Origin: Caldithrix sp.
GTDB lineage: Bacteria; KSB1; UBA2214; DYKH01
Reading direction: 5' to 3'
DNA length: 5,262 nt
Assembly (NCBI GenBank): GCA_020722685.1
Contig: DYKH01000298.1
Coordinates: 1-5,262 of the forward strand
The position numbers were made by a program, and so were the translations under genes. The first letter of the stretch is position 1. Each line of letters opens with the position of its first letter. Below, one piece after another: positions 1-5,262 of the stretch. Under the pieces are notes generated by a model. That model had not been told where the DNA came from and did no database searches. It saw nothing but the letters and a program-made list of their open reading frames with translations.

Positions 1-81
1 ACCCGGGCGAGATGCGACGATGGGCGGATTTTCGTAGCCGGGAAGCATCAATTGGTGTTGATTCATTTGAATAAAAAGTGA
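1..81 (+). CDS. 3' end of an unidentified gene (partial)
   Basis: Frame 1 is open from the window edge to a TGA at 79-81 and encodes 26 residues, ending DGRIFVAGKHQLVLIHLNKK. The alternating hydrophobic pattern (RIFVAG, QLVLIHL) looks like two closing beta strands, as at the end of a beta-propeller or beta-sandwich enzyme, but no family can be named from so little. Its third codon positions are richer in G+C than those of the competing frame 3, which is also open from the edge to a TAA at 72-74. That bias and the strand-like pattern are why I prefer frame 1. DNA composition falls sharply to AT-rich after the stop, as expected at a gene end. It lies on the same strand as the genes that follow, about 70 bases upstream of the sialidase-like gene, so it may belong to the same locus. 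Confidence 0.45.
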   Translation, partial: TRARCDDGRIFVAGKHQLVLIHLNKK

Positions 82-150
82 TAATTTAAAAATACAAGAT
101 TGAAATAAATAGGTGAAAAAATCCGTACCAGAACAAGAAGTTTTAAAATA
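82..150 (+). promoter_or_regulatory. AT-rich leader upstream of the sialidase-like gene
   Basis: This 69-base stretch is strongly AT-rich and holds no open frame of note. It is the natural place for a promoter of the operon, but no sigma-70-type pair with good spacing is visible: TTGAAA at 100-105 has no matching -10 box about 17 bases on. The only ribosome-site candidate for the ATG at 151 is AAGAAG at 135-140, ten bases upstream and weak. AGGTG at 111-115 is too far away to serve that start, and there is no other ATG, GTG or TTG in frame between the stop at 106-108 and 151. Confidence 0.35.
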
Positions 151-1263
151 ATGAAAGTTGACAAAAACAATCCGATTCTGCCAGTGTATGTAAGCGCACC
201 CAAATCTAAACATCTGACAGCTTCGCGCGGTTTTCAGGGAATTCCCGGAGTGGAAATGACACCGAACGGACGTCTATTTGCAACTTGGTATTCCGGAGGG
301 GGGACCGAGGGGCCGGATAATTTTGTGGTATTGACGAAAAGCGACGACCATGGAGGGACTTGGAGCGAACCGATTGCAGTCATAGATCCGCCAGGCAGGA
401 ATATTCGCGCATTCGATCCGTCCCTTTGGGTTGATCCTCAAGGGCGCTTGTGGTGGTTCTGGGCTCAGTGTTTTTCACCAAAGGACGGGACTATTTCCGA
501 TGGGATCAATGGTGTGTGGGGCATATTTTCCTCCGCCCCGGACGCGGAGAATCTGTCTTGGAGCGAGCCAATGAGAATCGCTGACGGTGTAATGATGAAC
601 AAGCCGACTGTTCTTTCCGACGGGACATGGGCGCTGCCTGCCGCAGTATGGGCCAATGGCATTGGAGGAGGCAAGGTTCCGGACAAACCAGTGAAATGCG
701 GAGCCAATATGATTGTTTCCACCGACAATGGTATTTCTTTCTCGTTTCGCGGCGGAGTGGCAGTCCCGGAACGCTGTTATGATGAGCATATGTTTATTGA
801 GCTCAATGATGCCCGGATATGGAATCTCGTGCGGACGAATTACGGTATAGGGCAGAGTTTCTCATCGGATCAAGGCCGGACTTGGACGCCCGGCAAGGAT
901 TCGCTGCTTGGCGGCCCTAATTCGCGCTTTTTTATCCGCAGACTCAAGTCGGGAAGGATGCTACTGGTAAATCACGCCGCAAAAATCCGCTCCCATCTGA
1001 CGGCATATTTATCCGATGATGACGGCAAGACATGGCAAGGCGGATTGCTGCTGGATGAGCGGGAAGGGGTTTCCTATCCCGACGGTTTTCAGGACAAATC
1101 AGGCATGATTTGGATAATATATGACCATCAGCGTTACACACAGGGCGATATTCTGCTGGCGCGTTTTTCAGAAGAGGACATTCTGTCCGGCCATTTAAAA
1201 AGCCAGAACTCAAAAATGCGTATTCTTGTTAGTCACAGCGGCGGAGTAAAAGCTCAAAACTGA
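151..1263 (+). CDS. Sialidase-like (BNR/Asp-box) six-bladed propeller protein
   Basis: This 370-residue protein is a sialidase-fold glycosidase, probably an exo-alpha-sialidase or relative that removes a terminal acidic sugar. Four Asp boxes (S-x-D-x-G-x-T-W) are visible: SDDHGGTW at 64-71, STDNGISF at 190-197 (degenerate), SSDQGRTW at 238-245 and SDDDGKTW at 288-295. Candidate arginine-triad residues are R26 (in the N-terminal strand before QGIPGVE), R228 (VRTNYG) and R259 (PNSRF). The VSYPDGFQ segment near 308-314 with Y309 sits where this family usually has its late catalytic region. These residue roles are inferred by position, not by alignment. Length suits a single-domain BNR_2-type protein. 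There is no signal peptide: residues 1-25 are polar, so it is predicted cytoplasmic unless exported otherwise. The ATG at 151 is the only plausible start. It ends in tandem stops, TGA then TAA. It leads the probable operon, and its third positions look less GC-rich than those of the next two genes. Many proteins with this fold are not true sialidases, so the substrate is open. Confidence 0.85.
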   Translation: MKVDKNNPILPVYVSAPKSKHLTASRGFQGIPGVEMTPNGRLFATWYSGGGTEGPDNFVVLTKSDDHGGTWSEPIAVIDPPGRNIRAFDPSLWVDPQGRLWWFWAQCFSPKDGTISDGINGVWGIFSSAPDAENLSWSEPMRIADGVMMNKPTVLSDGTWALPAAVWANGIGGGKVPDKPVKCGANMIVSTDNGISFSFRGGVAVPERCYDEHMFIELNDARIWNLVRTNYGIGQSFSSDQGRTWTPGKDSLLGGPNSRFFIRRLKSGRMLLVNHAAKIRSHLTAYLSDDDGKTWQGGLLLDEREGVSYPDGFQDKSGMIWIIYDHQRYTQGDILLARFSEEDILSGHLKSQNSKMRILVSHSGGVKAQN

Positions 1264-1322
1264 TAATTGTCAGAGAGATTTAATTTTGAAAAGGCAGGGA
1301 ACTTTGAACTATTGTCGAAATA

Positions 1323-1330
1323 AAGGAGGG
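1323..1330 (+). promoter_or_regulatory. Strong ribosome binding site that fixes the LamG-esterase start
   Basis: AAGGAGGG lies seven bases before the ATG at 1337, counted from the end of GGAGG. The frame is open further upstream to a TTG at 1286, but that start has no ribosome site and would place the AAGGAGGG inside the coding region and 17 polar residues before the export signal. The start at 1337 is therefore preferred. The 73-base gap from the previous stop (1264-1336) shows no terminator hairpin, consistent with read-through from the sialidase-like gene. Confidence 0.85.
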
Positions 1331-1336
1331 CAAGTC

Positions 1337-3319
1337 ATGAAATCTTTACATTGCAAGGTGTTTATGCTCATCGAACTCTTATTTGTAATAGCGATAATAT
1401 CGATTCTGGCGGCGGCATCGCCCTCTGCGGAAAATGCGACGGACAGCCTGGACACCAAGCTCCTGTGCCGCTTCGAGGGACGGGATAACGCGGCGCAGAT
1501 TGATGCCGAAAAGGGAAAACCTGGAAAACTACTTGGCAATCCAGTCCGGACTGAAGGTCGTGTCGGCGGCGGATTGCAACTGGATGGCCGTGATGATGCC
1601 GTGGACTTTGGATCCTGTCGCGCCATTTTCGAGACAGGAGCGAACTCCCATATACTGGAGGGCAGCGTGGAGTTCTGGTTCTCGACGGAACAGGATATCA
1701 AAGGAAAGGCTCGCTTCTCCGTTATCGTGGACTGCTGCCAATCGCCAAGATTCGCCATCGGTCCGACGGGAGAACTCGAAACCTCCTATGTTTCGGGAAA
1801 ATGGGCGGCCGAGAATGTGCACAGGATCAAAAGCGGCATTTCCGAGTGGAAGTCCGGCGAATGGCACAAAGTCCTTTTCTCCTGGGACAAGTCCGGACAC
1901 AGACTCTTCGTCAACGACACGCCCATAGCTTCAGATGACATCGGAGGCGGCACACTGGTCGGCCTGGTCAACGTGACCGTGGGCGCGTATTTCAACGGAA
2001 CCCGATGGTCCGACCACTTCGCCGGAAAAATAGATGAATTGCGGATCTCGCAACCGCGATCAACACCGTCTCCCTTAACCGTAAAATCTGAAAAACTGCC
2101 ATCCGGTGTCATCAAGGAAACCAGGCAGTGCATAGGCAGCATCACCAAACACGTTGTGAGCTATTCGGTCGTCTATCCGCCGGATCGGACAGGGTTGCCT
2201 GTGTTCTTCCACCAGTACGGCCTGGAGACGGCTCGGACCGGAACTGAAAAGATCAATGAGCAGATAGCCGCAGACGGTATCTTCAGTGTTTTCGTTTCCA
2301 TGTCCGACAGCCATTGCGGCTATGAACTCCAGGATTACAAAGACGCCATTGACGACGTGTTCAAGCGTTACGCCGACCGGATCAACACGGACAACGTGAC
2401 CATCGCCGGCGTCAGCTATGGCGGAGCGGTGGTCTACGGCATGTCCACGCATTTCCCCTACCTGTTCAGCGCCGTCATCCCGATCTTCGGCATCGCCGAC
2501 TTCGGATATGATGAACAACAAAGCTGGTATCCGGCGATCTTGAAGAACAGCCCCGCCTGGAATCCCATCGCCAATATGTCCAGAATCATCGGCGACCGCG
2601 ACACGTTCCGCCAGACACGCTACCTGGCGCGTGATGCTGTTTTGGCCGCTAAAAACAATCCTTACGCCCATTTCGAGATCCTTCATGATGTCAATGACGG
2701 CGTCAACAAAACGGGAGTGCAAGTTGAGCAGAGCCGCCGCTACGTCGCCGAATTGAATCGTCTGGGCTACACAAACTTCCGTTACACGGAGACACCAAAA
2801 CAGGGTTTTGTGTACCCTCGGGACGCACACTTCCCAGAAGCTCTCTGGGGACAGCCAATCATCTACGCTCATGCTTTCTTCAACCCGGAAAACCAGGCGC
2901 TCCGCCATTTCGAGTTGTATGTGCTGAAACCCAACATGCTAGGCGGCGCTTGGAAACGCCCGCCGTTCAGGACAACAGGCGAGCTTTTCATACCAAGCTT
3001 CCTCGAAGTCCCCTGTTTCCGCGTTGACCTCGGCGATGTGGCGAACAATTGCGATGAGGTGGCCGACCTTGTTTACGATGTGTCATCGCCGGTTAAATAC
3101 AGCTTCCAGATCGTTCCGCTGACGGAGTTGACAAAAGGCACGTTGCGCCTCCAGCAACTTGTGTCCGGCAGCCGATGGCTTATAACCTGCAAGCTTGCGG
3201 AAACAGGACGCGTATTAAGTACGAACACTCTGTCATCCGATGCCAACGGGAATCTGAAGATCGACATCCCAGCCATTGCCAAAGGTTCAAAGCTGTCCAT
3301 CGAGTGCGTCCAGCAATGA
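1337..3319 (+). CDS. Exported LamG-domain alpha/beta-hydrolase (prolyl-oligopeptidase-like esterase)
   Basis: A 660-residue secreted hydrolase. Residues 9-26 form a hydrophobic, prepilin-like export segment (FMLIELLFVIAIISILAA) with the glutamate at +5 of the usual motif. The glycine expected before F9 is V8, so prepilin peptidase may not cut here; AAA-S at 25-28 or PSA-E at 29-32 could instead be cut by signal peptidase I. Residues about 41-238 are a LamG/concanavalin-like jelly roll (GGGLQLDGRDDAVDFG, SVEFWFS, GEWHKVLFSWD, AGKIDELRIS). Residues about 250-530 are an alpha/beta-hydrolase: VFFHQYG oxyanion strand, nucleophile elbow GVSYGG with S360, HDVNDGV with probable acid D454, and RDAHFP with probable base H498. 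Residues about 540-660 look like a beta-rich tail of unknown role. Family knowledge suggests an ester or peptide-like bond in the periplasm or outside the cell; deacylation of a glycan is inferred from the neighbours. LamG probably binds carbohydrate. No membrane segment beyond the leader is seen. Confidence 0.85.
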   Translation: MKSLHCKVFMLIELLFVIAIISILAAASPSAENATDSLDTKLLCRFEGRDNAAQIDAEKGKPGKLLGNPVRTEGRVGGGLQLDGRDDAVDFGSCRAIFETGANSHILEGSVEFWFSTEQDIKGKARFSVIVDCCQSPRFAIGPTGELETSYVSGKWAAENVHRIKSGISEWKSGEWHKVLFSWDKSGHRLFVNDTPIASDDIGGGTLVGLVNVTVGAYFNGTRWSDHFAGKIDELRISQPRSTPSPLTVKSEKLPSGVIKETRQCIGSITKHVVSYSVVYPPDRTGLPVFFHQYGLETARTGTEKINEQIAADGIFSVFVSMSDSHCGYELQDYKDAIDDVFKRYADRINTDNVTIAGVSYGGAVVYGMSTHFPYLFSAVIPIFGIADFGYDEQQSWYPAILKNSPAWNPIANMSRIIGDRDTFRQTRYLARDAVLAAKNNPYAHFEILHDVNDGVNKTGVQVEQSRRYVAELNRLGYTNFRYTETPKQGFVYPRDAHFPEALWGQPIIYAHAFFNPENQALRHFELYVLKPNMLGGAWKRPPFRTTGELFIPSFLEVPCFRVDLGDVANNCDEVADLVYDVSSPVKYSFQIVPLTELTKGTLRLQQLVSGSRWLITCKLAETGRVLSTNTLSSDANGNLKIDIPAIAKGSKLSIECVQQ

Positions 3320-3323
3320 TCCC

Positions 3324-3328
3324 GGAGG
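3324..3328 (+). promoter_or_regulatory. GGAGG ribosome site directly abutting an ATG; start of next gene ambiguous
   Basis: GGAGG ends at 3328 and the ATG at 3329 follows with no spacer, which is unfavourable for initiation there. The same site is six bases before an in-frame TTG at 3335 and 42 bases before the in-frame ATG at 3371. The latter has its own weaker purine run, AGGGAAGAG at 3358-3366. Codons between 3329 and 3370 are strikingly AT-rich (AAA AAA AAT ATA) compared with the gene body, which argues that this stretch is leader, or at least not part of the conserved protein. Confidence 0.5.
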
Positions 3329-3370
3329 ATGAAATTGACAAATTCTAAAAAAAATATAGGGAAGAGTTTT

Positions 3371-4969
3371 ATGGAACTTCACATGGCTGTGGATTTTTAC
3401 GACGACATGATTCCGATGGCGTGGGACCGGGAGCGTCTGCGCCGGTTCATGCGGATGAACGCGGAGATGGGCGTAAAGCGCATCTGCTGGATTTATCACG
3501 GCGGACGGGAAGACGGCTTCTGGGAAGGCTCCGAAGTGACCTGGCAGGAAAATTCCGCCAAGACCTTCGCGGCTCTCGGCAGTCCGTTCCTGAAGTCCGC
3601 CGTCGAGGAAGCCCATGGTGCAGGGCTGGAGATTTTCGCAGTCTACAAACCATTCGAGCAGGCGATCCAGAATTTTCCGCCCCGCGACAAGGCCCGCACC
3701 GGCAGGATACCGGCTGTCGGCGGCAACCTGGCGCTGGGGTTCAACTTCGCGGCGGAACACCGCGAATTGCTCATGCGGCGGCGAACTCTGGAGAAAATCC
3801 CGGCGGCACGGATAATCCTCAAATCAGCGGAGAAACTGAGGGACGATCATCAGTTCCGCCTGTGGAAAAGCAATGACAACTGGACATATCATGCCGTTGG
3901 GGAGATTGTCCGCCCCGATGCGGACGGATTCAGCGTCGTCTTCGACATATCCGGACAGACCGCAAAATTCTTCGCCATCGAAAGCCTGTCGGCGGGAACT
4001 GTGGCGAACCGACTTGACTCCATTGTCGAGGTCAAGTCCGCAGAAGGCAGAGATGTTCAAAGAACGCTCGGACTCGTTCCCAGAAAATATCGGTCTGCGA
4101 GTCAGAAGTTCCATCTGAACCATGAGTTCGACATCGGGGGCGGTTTTTCCAAGGAAGGCTTTTATTTTGATTATCTGCCTGGAATCCCGTCGTCGGTCGG
4201 ATGTGCAGACAACTGCAGAAGCAGGACGTTCAGCCTGAAGGATGCAGGCCAGAACGTCATCGGCATCTCCCTGGAGATCAACGAATGCGTCCCCGGCGCA
4301 CCGGAACCCGCCGAGCCCAAAACCGTGGAATATTGGCTGGAGATGATCAGGAAAACCTTGGACTGCGGTGTTGACGGAGTGGACATCAGGATCACCAACC
4401 ACAACTCGATCCTCGACTGGGCGGAATACGGGTTCAACCAGCCGGTGCTTGATGAATACATTAAACGCTACGGCATCAATCCGCGGACCGAGCCGTTCGA
4501 CAAGGAAAAGCTGCGCAGACTTCGCGGCGAGTTTTACACGGCGTTCCTCGAAGAGGCGGCACCGCTGGTGAAAGGTTCAGACCGGAAATTCTGTCTTCAT
4601 GTGCCGGACCTTGCATTCGGGGCGCCATCACGGTCAACCATGATGGAAATACACTGGGACTGGAAGGGCTGGCTGGACAGAAGAATTCCAGACGAGGTGA
4701 CATTCAAAACCATCTTCGCAGACAGCGCTTTCTCGCCGGAAGGGCTCGAACTAATCAAGCTCTGTCGCGGGAAAAACATTCCAGTCTCAGTCTGCCCGTT
4801 CCTGCACGCCATTCCGGACCTGTCTGCGTATTTGGCGAAAATCGAGGAAGTCGGACTTGACGCGTTCACAGCCTATGAAGCGGCCACGCTCTGGGCGGCG
4901 GTATCGGAAGGTTTCAAGGAGCTCAATCCGCCGACAAGTAAAATCCTCCTGGAGAAATTCAGAAAATGA
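3371..4969 (+). CDS. Putative family-10-like glycoside hydrolase (TIM barrel with large insertion)
   Basis: A 532-residue protein from the ATG at 3371 (546 from 3329), with no signal peptide from any start. Strand-like segments fit a TIM barrel: ELHMAVDFYDD (2-12), VKRICWIYHG (35-44), LEIFAVYKPFE (86-96), DGVDIRITNHN (335-345), KFCLHVPDL (407-414), EIHWDWKGW (426-434), IPVSVCPFLHA (470-480) and LDAFTAYEAATLW (496-508). The helix after the fourth strand, WAEYGFNQPVLDEYIKRYGI, resembles the EYGFN..V.EY..RYG pattern I associate with GHL10/DUF187-type uncharacterised glycosidases. Acidic residues at strand ends (D349, E352, E427, E503) are catalytic candidates only. Residues about 140-300 interrupt the barrel with a beta-rich domain rather than a simple loop. 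The gene follows the esterase by 51 bases (9 if 3329 is used) and ends in tandem TGA TAG, so it is probably co-transcribed and shares the glycan-degradation task. A non-catalytic or different TIM-barrel enzyme is possible. Confidence 0.65.
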   Translation: MELHMAVDFYDDMIPMAWDRERLRRFMRMNAEMGVKRICWIYHGGREDGFWEGSEVTWQENSAKTFAALGSPFLKSAVEEAHGAGLEIFAVYKPFEQAIQNFPPRDKARTGRIPAVGGNLALGFNFAAEHRELLMRRRTLEKIPAARIILKSAEKLRDDHQFRLWKSNDNWTYHAVGEIVRPDADGFSVVFDISGQTAKFFAIESLSAGTVANRLDSIVEVKSAEGRDVQRTLGLVPRKYRSASQKFHLNHEFDIGGGFSKEGFYFDYLPGIPSSVGCADNCRSRTFSLKDAGQNVIGISLEINECVPGAPEPAEPKTVEYWLEMIRKTLDCGVDGVDIRITNHNSILDWAEYGFNQPVLDEYIKRYGINPRTEPFDKEKLRRLRGEFYTAFLEEAAPLVKGSDRKFCLHVPDLAFGAPSRSTMMEIHWDWKGWLDRRIPDEVTFKTIFADSAFSPEGLELIKLCRGKNIPVSVCPFLHAIPDLSAYLAKIEEVGLDAFTAYEAATLWAAVSEGFKELNPPTSKILLEKFRK

Positions 4970-4980
4970 TAGGACTTAAT

Positions 4981-5009
4981 CGGCTTCGCCGGAACTTAAT
5001 AACTTTTTT
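4981..5009 (+). terminator. Possible weak terminator after the operon
   Basis: CGGC-TTC-GCCG at 4981-4991 is a compact GC hairpin 11 bases past the last stop codon of the operon, followed by a run of six T at 5004-5009. The stem is only four pairs and twelve bases separate it from the T run, so this is not a textbook intrinsic terminator. Position is the main argument for it. The T run may simply belong to the inverted-repeat arm that starts there. Confidence 0.3.
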
Positions 5010-5077
5010 GACAGGATTTACAGGATTCCAAGGATATTTTATAGCAAGATGCATTCATCGGGAAAAGAACGCATCAG

Positions 5078-5091
5078 TCCGCCTAGGCGGA
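5078..5091. repeat. 14-base perfect palindrome
   Basis: TCCGCCTAGGCGGA equals its own reverse complement. In RNA it would fold as a five-pair stem with a CUAG loop; in DNA it could be a dimeric-protein site. It sits near the middle of the inverted-repeat element, which points to a structural core of that element rather than an isolated operator. Confidence 0.75.
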
Positions 5092-5095
5092 TAGC

Positions 5096-5115
5096 CACGT
5101 CACTCTGCTGACGTG
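5096..5115. repeat. 7-base-pair hairpin CACGTCA / TGACGTG
   Basis: CACGTCA at 5096-5102 pairs perfectly with TGACGTG at 5109-5115 across a six-base loop (CTCTGC). It starts four bases after the 14-base palindrome, so the centre of the element carries two consecutive hairpins. No T run follows, so it is not a terminator. Confidence 0.7.
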
Positions 5116-5196
5116 CTCTCTGATTGCAACTTAATATTTAAATCCAGCTTATCCCGTTATCCTGTCTTAAAATACAAATTTCCATACAACTAAATT

Positions 5197-5203
5197 AAGG
5201 AGG
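5197..5203 (+). promoter_or_regulatory. Strong ribosome binding site of the last gene
   Basis: AAGGAGG is followed by seven bases and the ATG at 5211. The motif and spacing are the same as for the LamG-esterase gene, which supports both starts and shows that the host uses a canonical anti-Shine-Dalgarno sequence. Confidence 0.85.
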
Positions 5204-5210
5204 AATAACT

Positions 5211-5262
5211 ATGGCATCAAAACGAAAGTTTGCGGCTATCCTCGGCAACTTGGGCAACACCC
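5211..5262 (+). CDS. 5' end of a gene, possibly a sugar isomerase-like TIM barrel (partial)
   Basis: Seventeen complete codons are present, reading MASKRKFAAILGNLGNT, before the window ends. The start is well supported by the AAGGAGG site. A short basic N-terminus followed by a hydrophobic strand, FAAILGNLGN, is what the first barrel strand of a xylose isomerase-like or sugar phosphate isomerase/epimerase protein can look like, and such a gene would fit next to glycan-degrading enzymes. This is a guess from a very short stretch; no motif proves it. There is no sign of a signal peptide. The gene lies 241 bases beyond the previous stop and behind a structured repeat, so it may have its own promoter, though none with convincing boxes was found (TAAAAT at 5168-5173 lacks a good -35). 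Confidence 0.7.
   Translation, partial: MASKRKFAAILGNLGNT

Larger units (their letters stand above)
5004..5172. repeat. Imperfect inverted-repeat element with GGAT-periodic arms
   Basis: The left arm at 5004-5036 reads as a T run, then GACAGGAT, five bases, GGAT, five bases, GGAT. The right arm at 5141-5172, read on the minus strand, has a T-rich start, GACAGGAT, four bases, GGAT, five bases, GGAT. Each arm thus carries three GGAT units about nine bases apart, and the arms are inverted around a roughly 100-base centre with its own palindromes. I recall similar GACAGGATTTACAGGATT sequences scattered in intergenic DNA of environmental PVC and Bacteroidota genomes, but cannot verify that here. 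It could be a non-autonomous mobile element, a protein-binding array or a structured RNA. Confidence 0.6.
4970..5210. other. 241-base non-coding, repeat-bearing intergenic region
   Basis: No open frame of coding character is seen here on either strand, and stops are frequent. The region holds a short hairpin just after the operon, a pair of GGAT-rich inverted arms, a perfect palindrome, a second hairpin, and a repeated 9-mer: AACTTAATA occurs at 4993-5001 and 5128-5136, each a few bases ahead of one of the inverted arms. A shorter ACTTAAT is also present at 4974-4980. The individual parts are listed separately. Confidence 0.75.

Noticed and set aside
1286..1336. TTG at 1286 as start of the LamG-esterase gene
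   Set aside because: It has no ribosome site and would put 17 polar residues before the export leader, while AAGGAGGG is ideally placed for the ATG at 1337.
1339..1360. Lipoprotein signal suggested by the cysteine near the N-terminus of the esterase
   Set aside because: C6 lies before the hydrophobic core, not after it, so it cannot be a lipobox cysteine.
1434..1928. Plus-strand open frame of 164 codons in another phase within the LamG domain
   Set aside because: Its composition (runs of R, S and P) is typical of an out-of-frame reading, and the LamG motifs are in the main frame.
2075..2908. Long open frame (277 codons) on the minus strand inside the LamG-esterase gene
   Set aside because: It lies wholly opposite a gene with a clear domain order and catalytic motifs, and it has no recognisable domain. 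Long antisense frames are expected opposite GC-biased third positions.
3287..4402. Minus-strand open frames opposite the TIM-barrel gene (3287-3760 and 3824-4402)
   Set aside because: They are shadows of a better-supported plus-strand gene, with no family-like motifs, and they would overlap it completely.
5004..5036. CRISPR-like array suggested by the regularly spaced GGAT units
   Set aside because: The units are four to eight bases at about nine-base spacing, with no spacers of CRISPR size and no cas genes nearby.
5048..5075. GATGC / GCATC stem within the intergenic element
   Set aside because: Five pairs across an 18-base loop is weak and easily found by chance; not listed as a feature.

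Overview
The window looks like chromosomal DNA from a PVC-group bacterium, most likely Lentisphaerota (Victivallales-like) or a close Verrucomicrobiota/Kiritimatiellota relative. The main clue is the second enzyme, whose N-terminus is a prepilin-like segment (FMLIELLFVIAIISILAA). Such N-termini, fused to many exported proteins, are from memory a hallmark of Lentisphaerae and Planctomycetes. A cluster of sialidase-like, LamG-esterase and family-10-like glycosidase genes fits the same lineage. The assignment is inference; there is no marker gene.

Layout, all on the + strand: (1) 1-81, probable 3' end of an unidentified gene; (2) 82-150, AT-rich leader; (3) 151-1263, sialidase/BNR-repeat protein with four Asp boxes and no signal peptide; (4) 1337-3319, exported LamG plus alpha/beta-hydrolase (prolyl-oligopeptidase-like esterase), with a strong AAGGAGGG ribosome site that fixes the start; (5) 3371-4969 (start uncertain; 3329 or 3335 also possible), putative glycoside-hydrolase-like TIM barrel with a large beta-rich insertion; (6) 4970-5210, a 241-base non-coding stretch with a short hairpin, a pair of imperfect inverted arms built from GGAT units, a 14-base perfect palindrome and a second hairpin; (7) 5211-5262, the first 17 codons of another gene behind a very good ribosome site.

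The three complete genes are co-directional with gaps of 73 and 51 bases (9 if the third gene starts at 3329) and no convincing terminator between them, so they are probably one operon. The likely theme is breakdown of a decorated glycan: a sialidase-fold enzyme releasing terminal acidic sugars, an exported esterase or peptidase-like hydrolase with a carbohydrate-binding-type LamG domain, and a family-10-like hydrolase. The partial last gene may be a sugar isomerase-type TIM barrel, but too little of it is present to tell. The substrate cannot be read from the sequence.

The least ordinary parts are the prepilin-like leader on a catalytic protein, the split between exported and apparently cytoplasmic enzymes, the insertion in the TIM-barrel protein, and the structured intergenic element at 5004-5172, which resembles a small dispersed non-autonomous repeat. 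No CRISPR array, tRNA, rRNA, transposase or defence gene was seen.
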